From DATCZS01 sp036525795 (lineage in GTDB: Bacteria; Actinomycetota; Acidimicrobiia; Spongiisociales; ZC4RG35), in the NCBI GenBank assembly GCA_036525795.1, contig DATCZS010000034.1, positions 1 through 7,695 on the forward strand: a stretch of 7,695 nucleotides of DNA, given 5' to 3'. Positions 1-6,252 of this stretch are shown here, in pieces. A program made the translations under genes and the position numbers. Within the stretch, counting starts at the first letter, position 1, and every line of letters begins with the position of its first letter. A model generated the notes under the pieces. It was given only the letters and a program-made list of their open reading frames with translations, did no database searches and had not been told where the DNA came from.

Positions 1-913
1 GGCCCCCCGCCGCCTCTGGCTCGACTCCTCCCAGCGACGCCACCCAGGACATCACCCGGAGCATGCCCAGCGGCTGGACTCCGGAACCGGCCGGGCTGTC
101 CGTCCCGATGACGACACGGCCGAGCTCCCCGCGCTCGGCGACGGTCGCAACGACCGCGATCGCCGCCTTGACGTTGCCGTTGTGAACGATCTCCACCCGG
201 GCCGACGTCTCGTCGAGGATCCGCACAACCTCGTCGAGAGGCAGCGCAGTAGGCCCACCGTTCGTGTGACCGGCGACATCCGGCTGAACGGCGACGACGA
301 AATCGGCGCCGATCACCCCGCTTCCGGGGATGGAAGCACCACCGGTGTGCACCATGACCTTCATCCCGTGCGCCTGCGCCCAGGCCGTCATCTCGCGGGC
401 GACCTCCGGATCCTTGACCCCAGAGATCCCGATCTCGGCCACGAGCTTCACCCCCTGCGCCGCCATTTCGGCGAAGTCCGCCTCGGTGAGGCCCGGCTCG
501 AGCATCACCGCCCCGGCATGGACCTTGACCCCGGCCGGGCGGAGGTTGGCGAACGACTTGCACGCGAGAACCGTGAGCGCCTTGACTCCGGCGGGATCCT
601 TGGGCCGACCCGGGGTATGGGGCTCACCCGCAGAGATCATCGTCGTGACTCCCCCGTGGGAGCTCGACTCGATGAAGTCCGCCTGGCGCTGTCGGGGCGT
701 GTAGTCGCCCACGACCGGGTGCACGTGGTTGTCGCACAAACCGGGGACAACGGTCGCCCCGCCGGCATCCACAACCGGCAGTCCGGAGGGGACGTCACCC
801 CCGATGGCGGCGATCACGCCGTCGGCGACGACGATCGTGTCGGCGTCCACGGTGGCCGCGGACATGTCCCCGGAGACGATCGTCCCGATGTTGGTGATGG
901 CGAGCTCTGTCAC
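1..913 (-). CDS. Enamidase-type metal-dependent amidohydrolase (3' end cut by window edge)
   Basis: Amidohydrolase-superfamily enzyme closest, by recognition, to enamidase of nicotinate fermentation. Enamidase is a cytosolic binuclear-metal enzyme that opens the 1,4,5,6-tetrahydro-6-oxonicotinate ring to 2-formylglutarate and ammonia. Visible features: a small N-terminal beta segment, the metal motif H63-V-H65, a candidate bridging acid E160 in AEIG, H189 in VHTGG, H216 in GHTNGGPTAL, and D272 in GTDSPAGSG, where the catalytic Asp of the superfamily sits. The stretch from NGGPTA through LGRVVIGTDSPAGSG to PLGMLR follows the enamidase pattern closely. 304 codons are visible; enamidase has about 385 residues, so roughly 80 C-terminal residues lie outside. 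The GTG start (913-911) is chosen because it overlaps the upstream stop (GTGA) and has GGGGAGGA 9 bases before it. Exact substrate is inferred; another cyclic amide or imide is possible. Confidence 0.85.
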   Translation of the reverse strand, partial: MTELAITNIGTIVSGDMSAATVDADTIVVADGVIAAIGGDVPSGLPVVDAGGATVVPGLCDNHVHPVVGDYTPRQRQADFIESSSHGGVTTMISAGEPHTPGRPKDPAGVKALTVLACKSFANLRPAGVKVHAGAVMLEPGLTEADFAEMAAQGVKLVAEIGISGVKDPEVAREMTAWAQAHGMKVMVHTGGASIPGSGVIGADFVVAVQPDVAGHTNGGPTALPLDEVVRILDETSARVEIVHNGNVKAAIAVVATVAERGELGRVVIGTDSPAGSGVQPLGMLRVMSWVASLGGVEPEAAGG

Positions 914-1482
914 CGCAGGCCGTCCTCCCCCACTATGTCCTCCACCTGCAGCCCACCGATACGCGGCAGGGGCCTCCCCCCATCGGTGACGGCGACCGCA
1001 ATCACCAGTTCATCGTCTGCGGGGGCGTCCACGATCCTCAGTTCGACTGCGTCGAAGTGGCTCCTGACGAAGGCGGCGTCCTTGAAGTGAGTAGGGATGT
1101 CGAGCGGCGTCCCGGGGCCTCCCCGTTTCTTTGCCGAGGGGATGATCGCCTTGCCCCCGCCGCAGGCCTCCCTGAAGGGTGCACCGAACTTGGGGTGCAA
1201 CATCGCTCCGACGTGCTCCAACTCGCCTGCCATGCCGGTGATCCCTCCTTTCCCGTACCCGTGCACGGGCTTGCCGTCGAGTTGGGCGACCGCAGCCGTC
1301 GCCAGCATCGCGGCCAGGTCCACACTCGCATCCGAGAGGTCACTCAGGTCTTCGACATACCGCCCGGCGTGGGGATTGGTGAGCACTGCGGCCGCTATGA
1401 CGCGGCGCACCGGCGGGTTCACCTTCTGTGCGGCCTCCATGCGGATCTCGTCGACCACCGTGACGAGCTTGCGAAGTTCCAT
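910..1482 (-). CDS. Amino acid synthesis (AA_synth, DUF1185/PF06684) family protein
   Basis: A 190-residue protein of the AA_synth family, whose name rests on structural resemblance and whose reaction is not firmly established. Recognisable family blocks: N-terminal ELRKLVTVVDEIRMEA, NPHAGRYVEDLSDL (36-49), YGKGGITGMAGELEH (76-90), LHPKFGAPFR (95-104), GGGKAIIPSAKKRGGPGT (108-125), AFVRSHFDA (137-145), DAPADDE (152-158) and VTDGGRPLPRIGGL (165-178). The charged, glycine-rich conserved blocks suggest an active or ligand site. No signal peptide or membrane segment is seen, so it is probably cytosolic. Length matches the family. The ATG at 1482 is preferred over an upstream in-frame ATG at 1803 because GGGGAGGA lies 6 bases before it and the upstream extension is only antisense to the FAD gene. 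It shares GTGA with the enamidase gene, implying translational coupling and a shared pathway. Confidence 0.87.
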   Translation of the reverse strand: MELRKLVTVVDEIRMEAAQKVNPPVRRVIAAAVLTNPHAGRYVEDLSDLSDASVDLAAMLATAAVAQLDGKPVHGYGKGGITGMAGELEHVGAMLHPKFGAPFREACGGGKAIIPSAKKRGGPGTPLDIPTHFKDAAFVRSHFDAVELRIVDAPADDELVIAVAVTDGGRPLPRIGGLQVEDIVGEDGLR

Positions 1483-1536
1483 CCTGGGTCCTCCCCTGTG
1501 CCTCGGCCGCGATCCTACGCGAAGGGGGCGTAGGGT
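1483..1536. promoter_or_regulatory. Divergent control region with paired -10-like hexamers in an inverted repeat
   Basis: This 54-base gap separates the AA_synth gene from the FAD-subunit gene and must hold any local promoters for both directions. A perfect 7-bp inverted repeat, CCTACGC (1514-1520) and GCGTAGG (1528-1534) with a 7-base spacer, extends by a T-G and an A-T pair to 1512-1536. Its two outer ends read as actinobacterial -10 hexamers pointing outward: TAGGAT on the minus strand (1517-1512) and TAGGGT on the plus strand (1531-1536). The minus-strand hexamer would give a start near 1505 and a leader of about 20 bases containing the AA_synth SD. No good -35 is seen on either side. The repeat could instead be an operator or an RNA hairpin carrying the purine-rich SD of the FAD gene in its loop. 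Confidence 0.45.
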
Positions 1537-2382
1537 ATGGTCGCCGTGGCGTATCTGGCCCCTACCGATCTTGTCGAGGCGCTGGAGATGGTGGCGCGCC
1601 CCGGATTCACGATCCTCGCCGGGGGAACAGACTTCTATCCGGCGCGCGTTGGGAGCCCGCTGGACGACGACGTCGTCGATATCACCGGGGTCGATGGCCT
1701 CAGAGGGATCACCGCCGAGGACGGCGTACTGAGGATCGGGGCGCTCACCACTTGGAGTGAGGTGGCCCGGGTCGACCTGCCGCCGGGATTCAGATCCCTC
1801 CAACAGGCGGCCCGCCAGATCGGTGGCGTGCAGGTCCAGAACGTCGGGACCGTCGGCGGCAACCTGTGCAACTCTTCACCTGCCGCGGACGGCATACCCC
1901 CGCTGCTCACCCTCGACGCCCGGGTCGAGCTGATGTCGGCCGGAAGAACTCGGGTCCTGGCCCTCGACGAATTCCTCATCGACTATCGCAAGACGGCGAT
2001 CGCTTCCGGCGAGATCCTCACCGCGGTGCTGGTGCCGCCTCTTCCTGTGCAGACATTCAGCACATTCCTCAAGCTCGGCGCACGCCGCTACTTGGTGATC
2101 TCCATCGCAATGGTGGCGGCGGCCTTGAGCGTCGAGGCGGGGACCGTCACCCGGGCCAGGGTCGCCATCGGCGCCTGCTCACCGGTCGCAGTGCGTGCCC
2201 GCGACCTGGAGGAGTCGCTGATCGGCAGGGAGCCGTCGCCAACGCTCGCCGAGGTGGCGGCCCCCCGGCACCTGGAGGTGCTTTCGCCGATCGACGACGT
2301 GCGGGCCCCGGCATCGTATCGAAGGGAAGCGGCGCTCACCCTGGTCCGGAGGGCGCTGGCCGAATGCGGGGAGGCGCTGTGA
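1537..2382 (+). CDS. FAD-binding subunit of a molybdenum hydroxylase (CoxM/XdhB-like)
   Basis: Medium subunit of a xanthine-oxidase-family enzyme, passing electrons from the iron-sulfur clusters to FAD and then to an external acceptor. The 281 residues fit the family (about 280-300). The first FAD motif is ILAGGTDFYP (26-35) and the second is TVGGNLCNSSPAAD (105-118), the TxGGN...P..D signature that wraps the flavin. The C-terminal CO-dehydrogenase flavoprotein domain follows, with KLGARRYLVISIAMVAAAL and VAIGACSPVAVRA. There is no extra cysteine-rich insertion, so it lacks the [4Fe-4S] cluster of the 4-hydroxybenzoyl-CoA reductase beta subunit. The ATG at 1537 follows GAAGGGGG, but if TAGGGT at 1531-1536 is a real -10, the GTG at 1546 (residue 4) would be the leaderless start. 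Its TGA overlaps the next gene's GTG by 4 bases, so both subunits are probably co-translated. Confidence 0.9.
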   Translation: MVAVAYLAPTDLVEALEMVARPGFTILAGGTDFYPARVGSPLDDDVVDITGVDGLRGITAEDGVLRIGALTTWSEVARVDLPPGFRSLQQAARQIGGVQVQNVGTVGGNLCNSSPAADGIPPLLTLDARVELMSAGRTRVLALDEFLIDYRKTAIASGEILTAVLVPPLPVQTFSTFLKLGARRYLVISIAMVAAALSVEAGTVTRARVAIGACSPVAVRARDLEESLIGREPSPTLAEVAAPRHLEVLSPIDDVRAPASYRREAALTLVRRALAECGEAL

Positions 2383-5096
2383 TCTGGTTTCGGGTCAACG
2401 GCTCCCTGGTGGAGGTGGAGGCCGCCCGGCTGCGCCGGCTCACCGACGTCCTCCGCGACGATCTCGGGCTCACCGGGACGAAGGTCGGCTGTGAAGCCGG
2501 CGACTGCGGGGCTTGTTCGGTGCTCCTCGATGGCGAAGTCGTCAACGCCTGCACCGTCCCCCTCGGAAGGATGTCCGGCCGCGAGGTGACCACGGTCGAG
2601 GGGCTGGCCCCCGATGGGACGCTCAATCGCCTCCAGCGGTCCTTCCTCGGCCACGGCGCCGCGCAATGCGGGATATGCACACCGGGAATGCTGGTCTCGG
2701 CGACCGCCCTGCTCGACAGGGTCTCTCGGCCCACGGAATCCGAGGTCAAAGATGCCCTCGGCGGGGTGCTGTGCCGTTGCACCGGCTATCGAAAGATCAT
2801 CGACGCGGTCCTCGCCGCACCCGACTACGCCGAGGAGCCCCTCGATGCTCCCCCCGGCAAGGCGGTAGGTCGCCGCATCGAGAGGGTCGACGGGATCCCC
2901 AAGGTGGACGGCAGCGATGTGTTCGGAGCAGACGAGTCCCCCGAGGAGGCCTTGGTCATCAGGGTCATCCGCTCCCCCCATCATCGGGCCCTGTTCACAT
3001 TCGGAGACCTCGAGGGCTGGAAGGGCACGACGGACGGGATCGAGGCGGTGCTCACCGCCGCCGACGTGCCCGGGCGGAACTGGTTTGGCGTCATTCCCGA
3101 AACCTCGGACCAGCCTGTGTTCGCCGAGGGTGAGACCCGTCACCGGGGTGAGCCGGTCGCTGCGGTGGTGGGCACCGCAGACGCCATGGCGGCCTTCGAC
3201 ACGGCGTCTTTCCCGATCACCTGGGAGGAGCTGCCCGCCCTGACGTCACCCGACTCTGCCCTTGCTGAGGGCGCCCACGACATCCACCTCCACCGGCCAG
3301 GGAACGTACTGGTGCGGGGCAACGTCCGCCGTGGCGACCTCGACAGCGGATTCGCCGACGCCGACGTGGTGGTGTCTGGCTCGTATTCGACACCGTTCAT
3401 CGAGCACGCCTACATCGAGCCGGAGGCGGGTTGGGCCGTTCGTTGCGGCGACCGCATCGAGGTGACCGTCACCACCCAGACTCCTCACATGGACCGCACC
3501 GAGATCGCTGCCATCCTCGACATCGACCCATCCCGGGTCCGGATCAGACCCACCGCGGTCGGCGGGGGCTTCGGCAGCAAGCTCGATCTGTCGGTGCAGC
3601 CTTTCCTGGCACTGGCTGCATGGACCCTGGATCGCCCGGTGCGGATCACCTACACCCGACCCGAGTCGATGATGTCGACCACCAAGCGGCACCCCTCGGC
3701 GATCGACGTTCGCATCGGCGCCTCTGCCGACGGCCGCCTCAAGGCAATGGAGTTCTCCGCGACGTTCGACACCGGGGCATACGCCTCCTGGGGGCCCACC
3801 GTCGCCAACCGGGCACCGGTGCATGCCGGCGGGCCCTACATCCATCCGGCGTATCGAGCGACGACTCTCGCCGTGCACACCAACTCACCGGTATCCGGCG
3901 CCTTCCGCGGCTTCGGTGTGCCCCAGTCGGCCATCGCCCAGGAGTGCGCCTTCGACGAACTGGCCGATGCGCTGGACATCGACCGGCTCGAGTTCCGGAT
4001 CAGGAACGCCCTCGTCCAAGGCGAACCCACCGTGACCGGCCAGGTGTTCGAGTCGGGCGTCGGCTTCCTGGACTGCCTGGAGGCTCTGAGACCCCACTGG
4101 GTCCGGGCCACCGAAGAAGGCCGGGCTCACAATGCACGTGCCGGCCAGACGAGGCGCGGCGTCGGCGTCGCAGGCCTCTGGTATGGGTGTGGCAACACCT
4201 CACTCCCCAACCCCTCGACGATCAAGGCCGGGCTGAGCGGAGAGGGCCGGGTGGTCCTCTATCAGGGGGCCGTGGACATCGGTCAAGGTGCCAACACGGT
4301 GATTTCGCAGATCTTTGCCGACGCCATGGGAGTCGAGCTGGGAGGGATCGAGCTGCGGTCGGCTGATACCGACACCACTCCCGACGCCGGAAAGACGTCG
4401 GCGTCCCGCCAGACCTTCATCTCGGGCAACGCCGCCAACCAGGCCGGGCTCGAGCTCCGGCGAATGCTGCTGGCCGCTGCCGGCGCCTCGGACTCGGCCC
4501 GTATCGAGTTCGCTCTCGGGAAGCTCGTCGTGGTCGACCGGGGCGAACGCCGCGAGATGGACCTCGCCGGACTCGACACCGACGACGAGGGGCTCGTGTT
4601 CCGGGCCGAGTCCAGTTTCGACCCCGTCACCACTCCCCTCGACGGGAACGGTCAGGGCGAGCCCTATGCCGTCTTCGGATTCGGCGCCCAGCTGACCGAG
4701 CTGGAAGTGGACATGGAGCTCGGGACCGTGAGGCTGCTCCGGATCACGGCCGCCCACGATGTCGGCCGCGCCATCAACCCCACTCTCGTCGAAGGCCAGA
4801 TCGAGGGGGGAGTCGCACAGGGCATCGGCCTCGCCCTCATGGAGGAGTTCGTGCCGGGAAGGAACGAAAACCTCCACGACTATCTGATCCCGACGATCGG
4901 CGATGTGCCCGAGATCGTCTCGATACTCGTCGAGTCGAACGACCCCAACGGGCCCTACGGCGCCAAGGGGGTGGGCGAGCACACTCTGGTGGCCACCGCA
5001 CCCTCCATCCTGAATGCGATCCGGGATGCCATCGGCGCACCGGTGCGCGACCTGCCCGCCTCACCCGACAAGGTCCTGGCGGCGATCAGGAGCTGA
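2379..5096 (+). CDS. Fused [2Fe-2S]/molybdopterin hydroxylase large subunit (xanthine dehydrogenase family)
   Basis: Catalytic subunit of 905 residues, the length and order of one-chain aldehyde oxidoreductases of the Mop type. The plant-ferredoxin cluster uses C38, C43, C46, C58. The second [2Fe-2S] helical domain uses C97, C100, C132, C134 (CxxC-x31-CxC). A linker near 150-165 leads to the Mo-pterin domains, beginning GRRIERVDGIPKVDG. Molybdenum-site motifs: T-Q367, GGGFGSK (395-401), GAFRGFG with R510, QGAVDIGQGAN (629-639), and GAKGVGE with the catalytic E867. The residue after GGGFGSK is Leu402, where xanthine oxidases carry a substrate-binding Glu, so xanthine is an unlikely substrate. 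Together with the FAD subunit it should hydroxylate a carbon next to nitrogen in a heterocycle, or oxidise an aldehyde, using water oxygen. The GTG start overlaps the previous stop and has GGGGAGG 4 bases upstream; the open frame back to 1866 is shadow. No signal peptide: cytosolic. Confidence 0.92.
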   Translation: MIWFRVNGSLVEVEAARLRRLTDVLRDDLGLTGTKVGCEAGDCGACSVLLDGEVVNACTVPLGRMSGREVTTVEGLAPDGTLNRLQRSFLGHGAAQCGICTPGMLVSATALLDRVSRPTESEVKDALGGVLCRCTGYRKIIDAVLAAPDYAEEPLDAPPGKAVGRRIERVDGIPKVDGSDVFGADESPEEALVIRVIRSPHHRALFTFGDLEGWKGTTDGIEAVLTAADVPGRNWFGVIPETSDQPVFAEGETRHRGEPVAAVVGTADAMAAFDTASFPITWEELPALTSPDSALAEGAHDIHLHRPGNVLVRGNVRRGDLDSGFADADVVVSGSYSTPFIEHAYIEPEAGWAVRCGDRIEVTVTTQTPHMDRTEIAAILDIDPSRVRIRPTAVGGGFGSKLDLSVQPFLALAAWTLDRPVRITYTRPESMMSTTKRHPSAIDVRIGASADGRLKAMEFSATFDTGAYASWGPTVANRAPVHAGGPYIHPAYRATTLAVHTNSPVSGAFRGFGVPQSAIAQECAFDELADALDIDRLEFRIRNALVQGEPTVTGQVFESGVGFLDCLEALRPHWVRATEEGRAHNARAGQTRRGVGVAGLWYGCGNTSLPNPSTIKAGLSGEGRVVLYQGAVDIGQGANTVISQIFADAMGVELGGIELRSADTDTTPDAGKTSASRQTFISGNAANQAGLELRRMLLAAAGASDSARIEFALGKLVVVDRGERREMDLAGLDTDDEGLVFRAESSFDPVTTPLDGNGQGEPYAVFGFGAQLTELEVDMELGTVRLLRITAAHDVGRAINPTLVEGQIEGGVAQGIGLALMEEFVPGRNENLHDYLIPTIGDVPEIVSILVESNDPNGPYGAKGVGEHTLVATAPSILNAIRDAIGAPVRDLPASPDKVLAAIRS

Positions 5097-6087
5097 ACGG
5101 CTCCACGATGTGTTCGACGATGTGGTCGAGCTGCCGGGGATCGTCGTTGAGCGGGGTCAGGATCAGGTACTGGAGTCCGGCGTCGCGCAAACCGGCGACC
5201 GTCTCCTGGATGTCCTCGACTGTGCCCGTCAGATAGCTCGCCTGCAGGTCCTCGTCGGTGCGGTGCTTGCCCATGACCGCGTGGAACAGCGGCATCTGTT
5301 CGTCCCGGCAGGCCTCGGAGTCGCCGGCGTTCGAGATGTGCAGAAACTGGGTGGCGCCAAAGGTGAGGGTTGCCGGGTCACGGCCGTTGTCGCGCAGGTG
5401 GGCCTGGACGAACTGCCAGTCGTTCTTGACATCACCGGGGTCGCTGCCGCTGGAACGAGCCATCCACCCGTCGGCCCGGGCGATCCGATTGAGCACCCCT
5501 TTTGCCATGTAGGGCTTGTCCGGGGTGTCCGGTGCATGTGTCAAGGTCCCGCCGGCCACCCACAGGGGCGGCGGCTCGGGAACGCGCGGATAGATGGACA
5601 GATCCTCGACGCTCCACCACCGCCCCTCGTACGTCACGGATTCTTCCCGCAGGAGCAAGTCGATCAGCTCGAGGGCTTCGTCGGTCCGCTTCCCCCGCTG
5701 TTGCAGTGGCACACCGACGGCGTCGAACTCGTCGGGGTCCCATCCGACGGCAACGCCGAACCGGAACCTCCCGCCGGACAGGACATGGAGTGAGGCGATC
5801 TCCTTGGCCAGGATCACCGGATGCCGCAGCGGGAGCACGAGCGCCGCAGTCCCGAGGCCAACGCGAGTGGTGGCCCCGGCCACCGCGGACAGGGTCACCA
5901 GCGGATCGATCCATGAGACTCCATAGACGCCTCGCGACGCCAGCAGATGATCGATCACCCAGATGTCTTCGAACGGGAGGTCATCGACCTGGCGGCAGTA
6001 GTCGAGCAGTCCGGCACTGTCGTCGTAGGTCCATCCGGGCCATGCGAAGGACGGAATCCGCAAGCCGAAGCGAACCGGGTTGGGCAT
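5086..6087 (-). CDS. LLM-class, probably F420-dependent oxidoreductase
   Basis: Luciferase-like TIM-barrel oxidoreductase of 333 residues, resembling the actinobacterial Rv2161c-like (TIGR03619) group. Visible: N-terminal RFGLRIPSFAW strand, FEDIWVIDHLL (39-49) for the usual D-H at the barrel top, DPLVTLSAVAGATTRVGLGT (61-80), VLPLRHPVILAKEIASLHVLSGGRF (84-108), GVAVGWDPDEFDAVG (111-125) and PPLWVAGG in the C-terminal half. These are the classic flavin/F420 barrel segments; FMN use cannot be excluded by eye. The substrate is unknown. The ATG at 6087 has AGAGGTGG 4 bases upstream. The stop lies inside the end of the molybdenum hydroxylase gene (11-base convergent overlap), so the two are antisense at their tails and not one operon. 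Whether it serves the same pathway is not shown; its own promoter region points to separate control. Confidence 0.87.
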   Translation of the reverse strand: MPNPVRFGLRIPSFAWPGWTYDDSAGLLDYCRQVDDLPFEDIWVIDHLLASRGVYGVSWIDPLVTLSAVAGATTRVGLGTAALVLPLRHPVILAKEIASLHVLSGGRFRFGVAVGWDPDEFDAVGVPLQQRGKRTDEALELIDLLLREESVTYEGRWWSVEDLSIYPRVPEPPPLWVAGGTLTHAPDTPDKPYMAKGVLNRIARADGWMARSSGSDPGDVKNDWQFVQAHLRDNGRDPATLTFGATQFLHISNAGDSEACRDEQMPLFHAVMGKHRTDEDLQASYLTGTVEDIQETVAGLRDAGLQYLILTPLNDDPRQLDHIVEHIVEPFSS

Positions 6088-6091
6088 CGAC

Positions 6092-6120
6092 CACCTCTGA
6101 TTTGGGAGGTGCTGAATCTA
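6092..6120 (-). promoter_or_regulatory. Leader of the LLM gene: -10-like hexamer and possible SD-masking hairpin
   Basis: On the minus strand TAGATT (6120-6115) is a plausible -10, giving a start near 6110-6108. In the resulting leader CACCTC (6111-6106) can pair with GAGGTG (6097-6092), with an 8-base loop. The second arm is the gene's Shine-Dalgarno sequence. No convincing -35 is seen. The hairpin is short (6 bp) and is partly expected from any SD-complement pair, so a regulatory role is only suggested. If transcription starts downstream of 6111 the stem loses its outer pair. Confidence 0.3.
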
Positions 6121-6138
6121 CCCATCCCGGCTGCAGGG

Positions 6139-6169
6139 CCGTCTCACGCGTCCGGCAGACGTGAGACGG
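6139..6169. promoter_or_regulatory. Perfect 10-bp inverted repeat, candidate operator
   Basis: CCGTCTCACG (6139-6148) and CGTGAGACGG (6160-6169) are exact reverse complements around an 11-base spacer. The repeat sits 52-82 bases upstream of the LLM start codon, covering the -35 area of its inferred promoter, and 22 bases before the first CIRCE element. No T-tract follows on either strand, so it does not look like an intrinsic terminator. The symmetry fits a dimeric repressor or activator site for the LLM gene; the regulator is not in the window. Confidence 0.4.
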
Positions 6170-6191
6170 GCGACTCGAGGCGGACCCGCTT

Positions 6192-6218
6192 TTGTCACTC
6201 CTGCCCAAAGAGTGCTAA
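6192..6218 (+). promoter_or_regulatory. CIRCE element 1 (HrcA operator) overlapping a likely groES promoter
   Basis: TTGTCACTC (6192-6200), 9 bases, GAGTGCTAA (6210-6218). This matches the CIRCE consensus TTAGCACTC-N9-GAGTGCTAA at 16 of 18 arm positions with the exact 9-base spacer; the right arm is perfect. HrcA binds such sites and represses groESL until heat stress. The left arm begins with TTGTCA, a good -35, and TAACTT at 6216-6221 is a weak -10 with 18-base spacing, so HrcA binding would block polymerase directly. Confidence 0.75.
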
Positions 6219-6225
6219 CTTCATG

Positions 6226-6252
6226 TTGGCACTCTCGAAGGGGGAGTGCTAG
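6226..6252 (+). promoter_or_regulatory. CIRCE element 2 (HrcA operator)
   Basis: TTGGCACTC (6226-6234), 9 bases, GAGTGCTAG (6244-6252). Each arm has one difference from consensus and the spacer is exactly 9. Its centre is 34 bp from that of the first element, about three helical turns, so two HrcA dimers could bind on a similar face. If transcription starts near 6228 most of this element lies in the groES leader, where it can also fold as RNA. Confidence 0.8.

Noticed and set aside
182..1090. A 302-codon plus-strand open frame opposite the enamidase and AA_synth genes
   Set aside because: Low-complexity Arg/Gly/His/Asp-rich translation typical of an antisense shadow; both minus-strand genes have clear family motifs.
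1483..1803. N-terminal extension of the AA_synth frame to an ATG at 1803
   Set aside because: It is antisense to the FAD gene and unlike the family; the ATG at 1482 has a strong SD and gives the family's usual length.
1866..2378. N-terminal extension of the molybdenum hydroxylase frame by 171 codons
   Set aside because: It runs out of frame through the FAD-subunit gene, is rich in Arg/Gly/Pro without family similarity, and the ferredoxin domain begins correctly at the GTG at 2379.
2088..3143. A 351-codon minus-strand open frame opposite the FAD and molybdenum genes
   Set aside because: Shadow of two firmly identified genes, with no recognisable domain.
5014..5793. A 259-codon plus-strand open frame opposite the LLM gene
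   Set aside because: Antisense to the LLM oxidoreductase, whose barrel motifs are clear; it also begins inside the molybdenum hydroxylase gene in another frame.
6139..6169. Intrinsic terminator reading of the 10-bp inverted repeat
   Set aside because: No T-tract follows on either strand, and the two flanking genes diverge, so no transcript is expected to end there.
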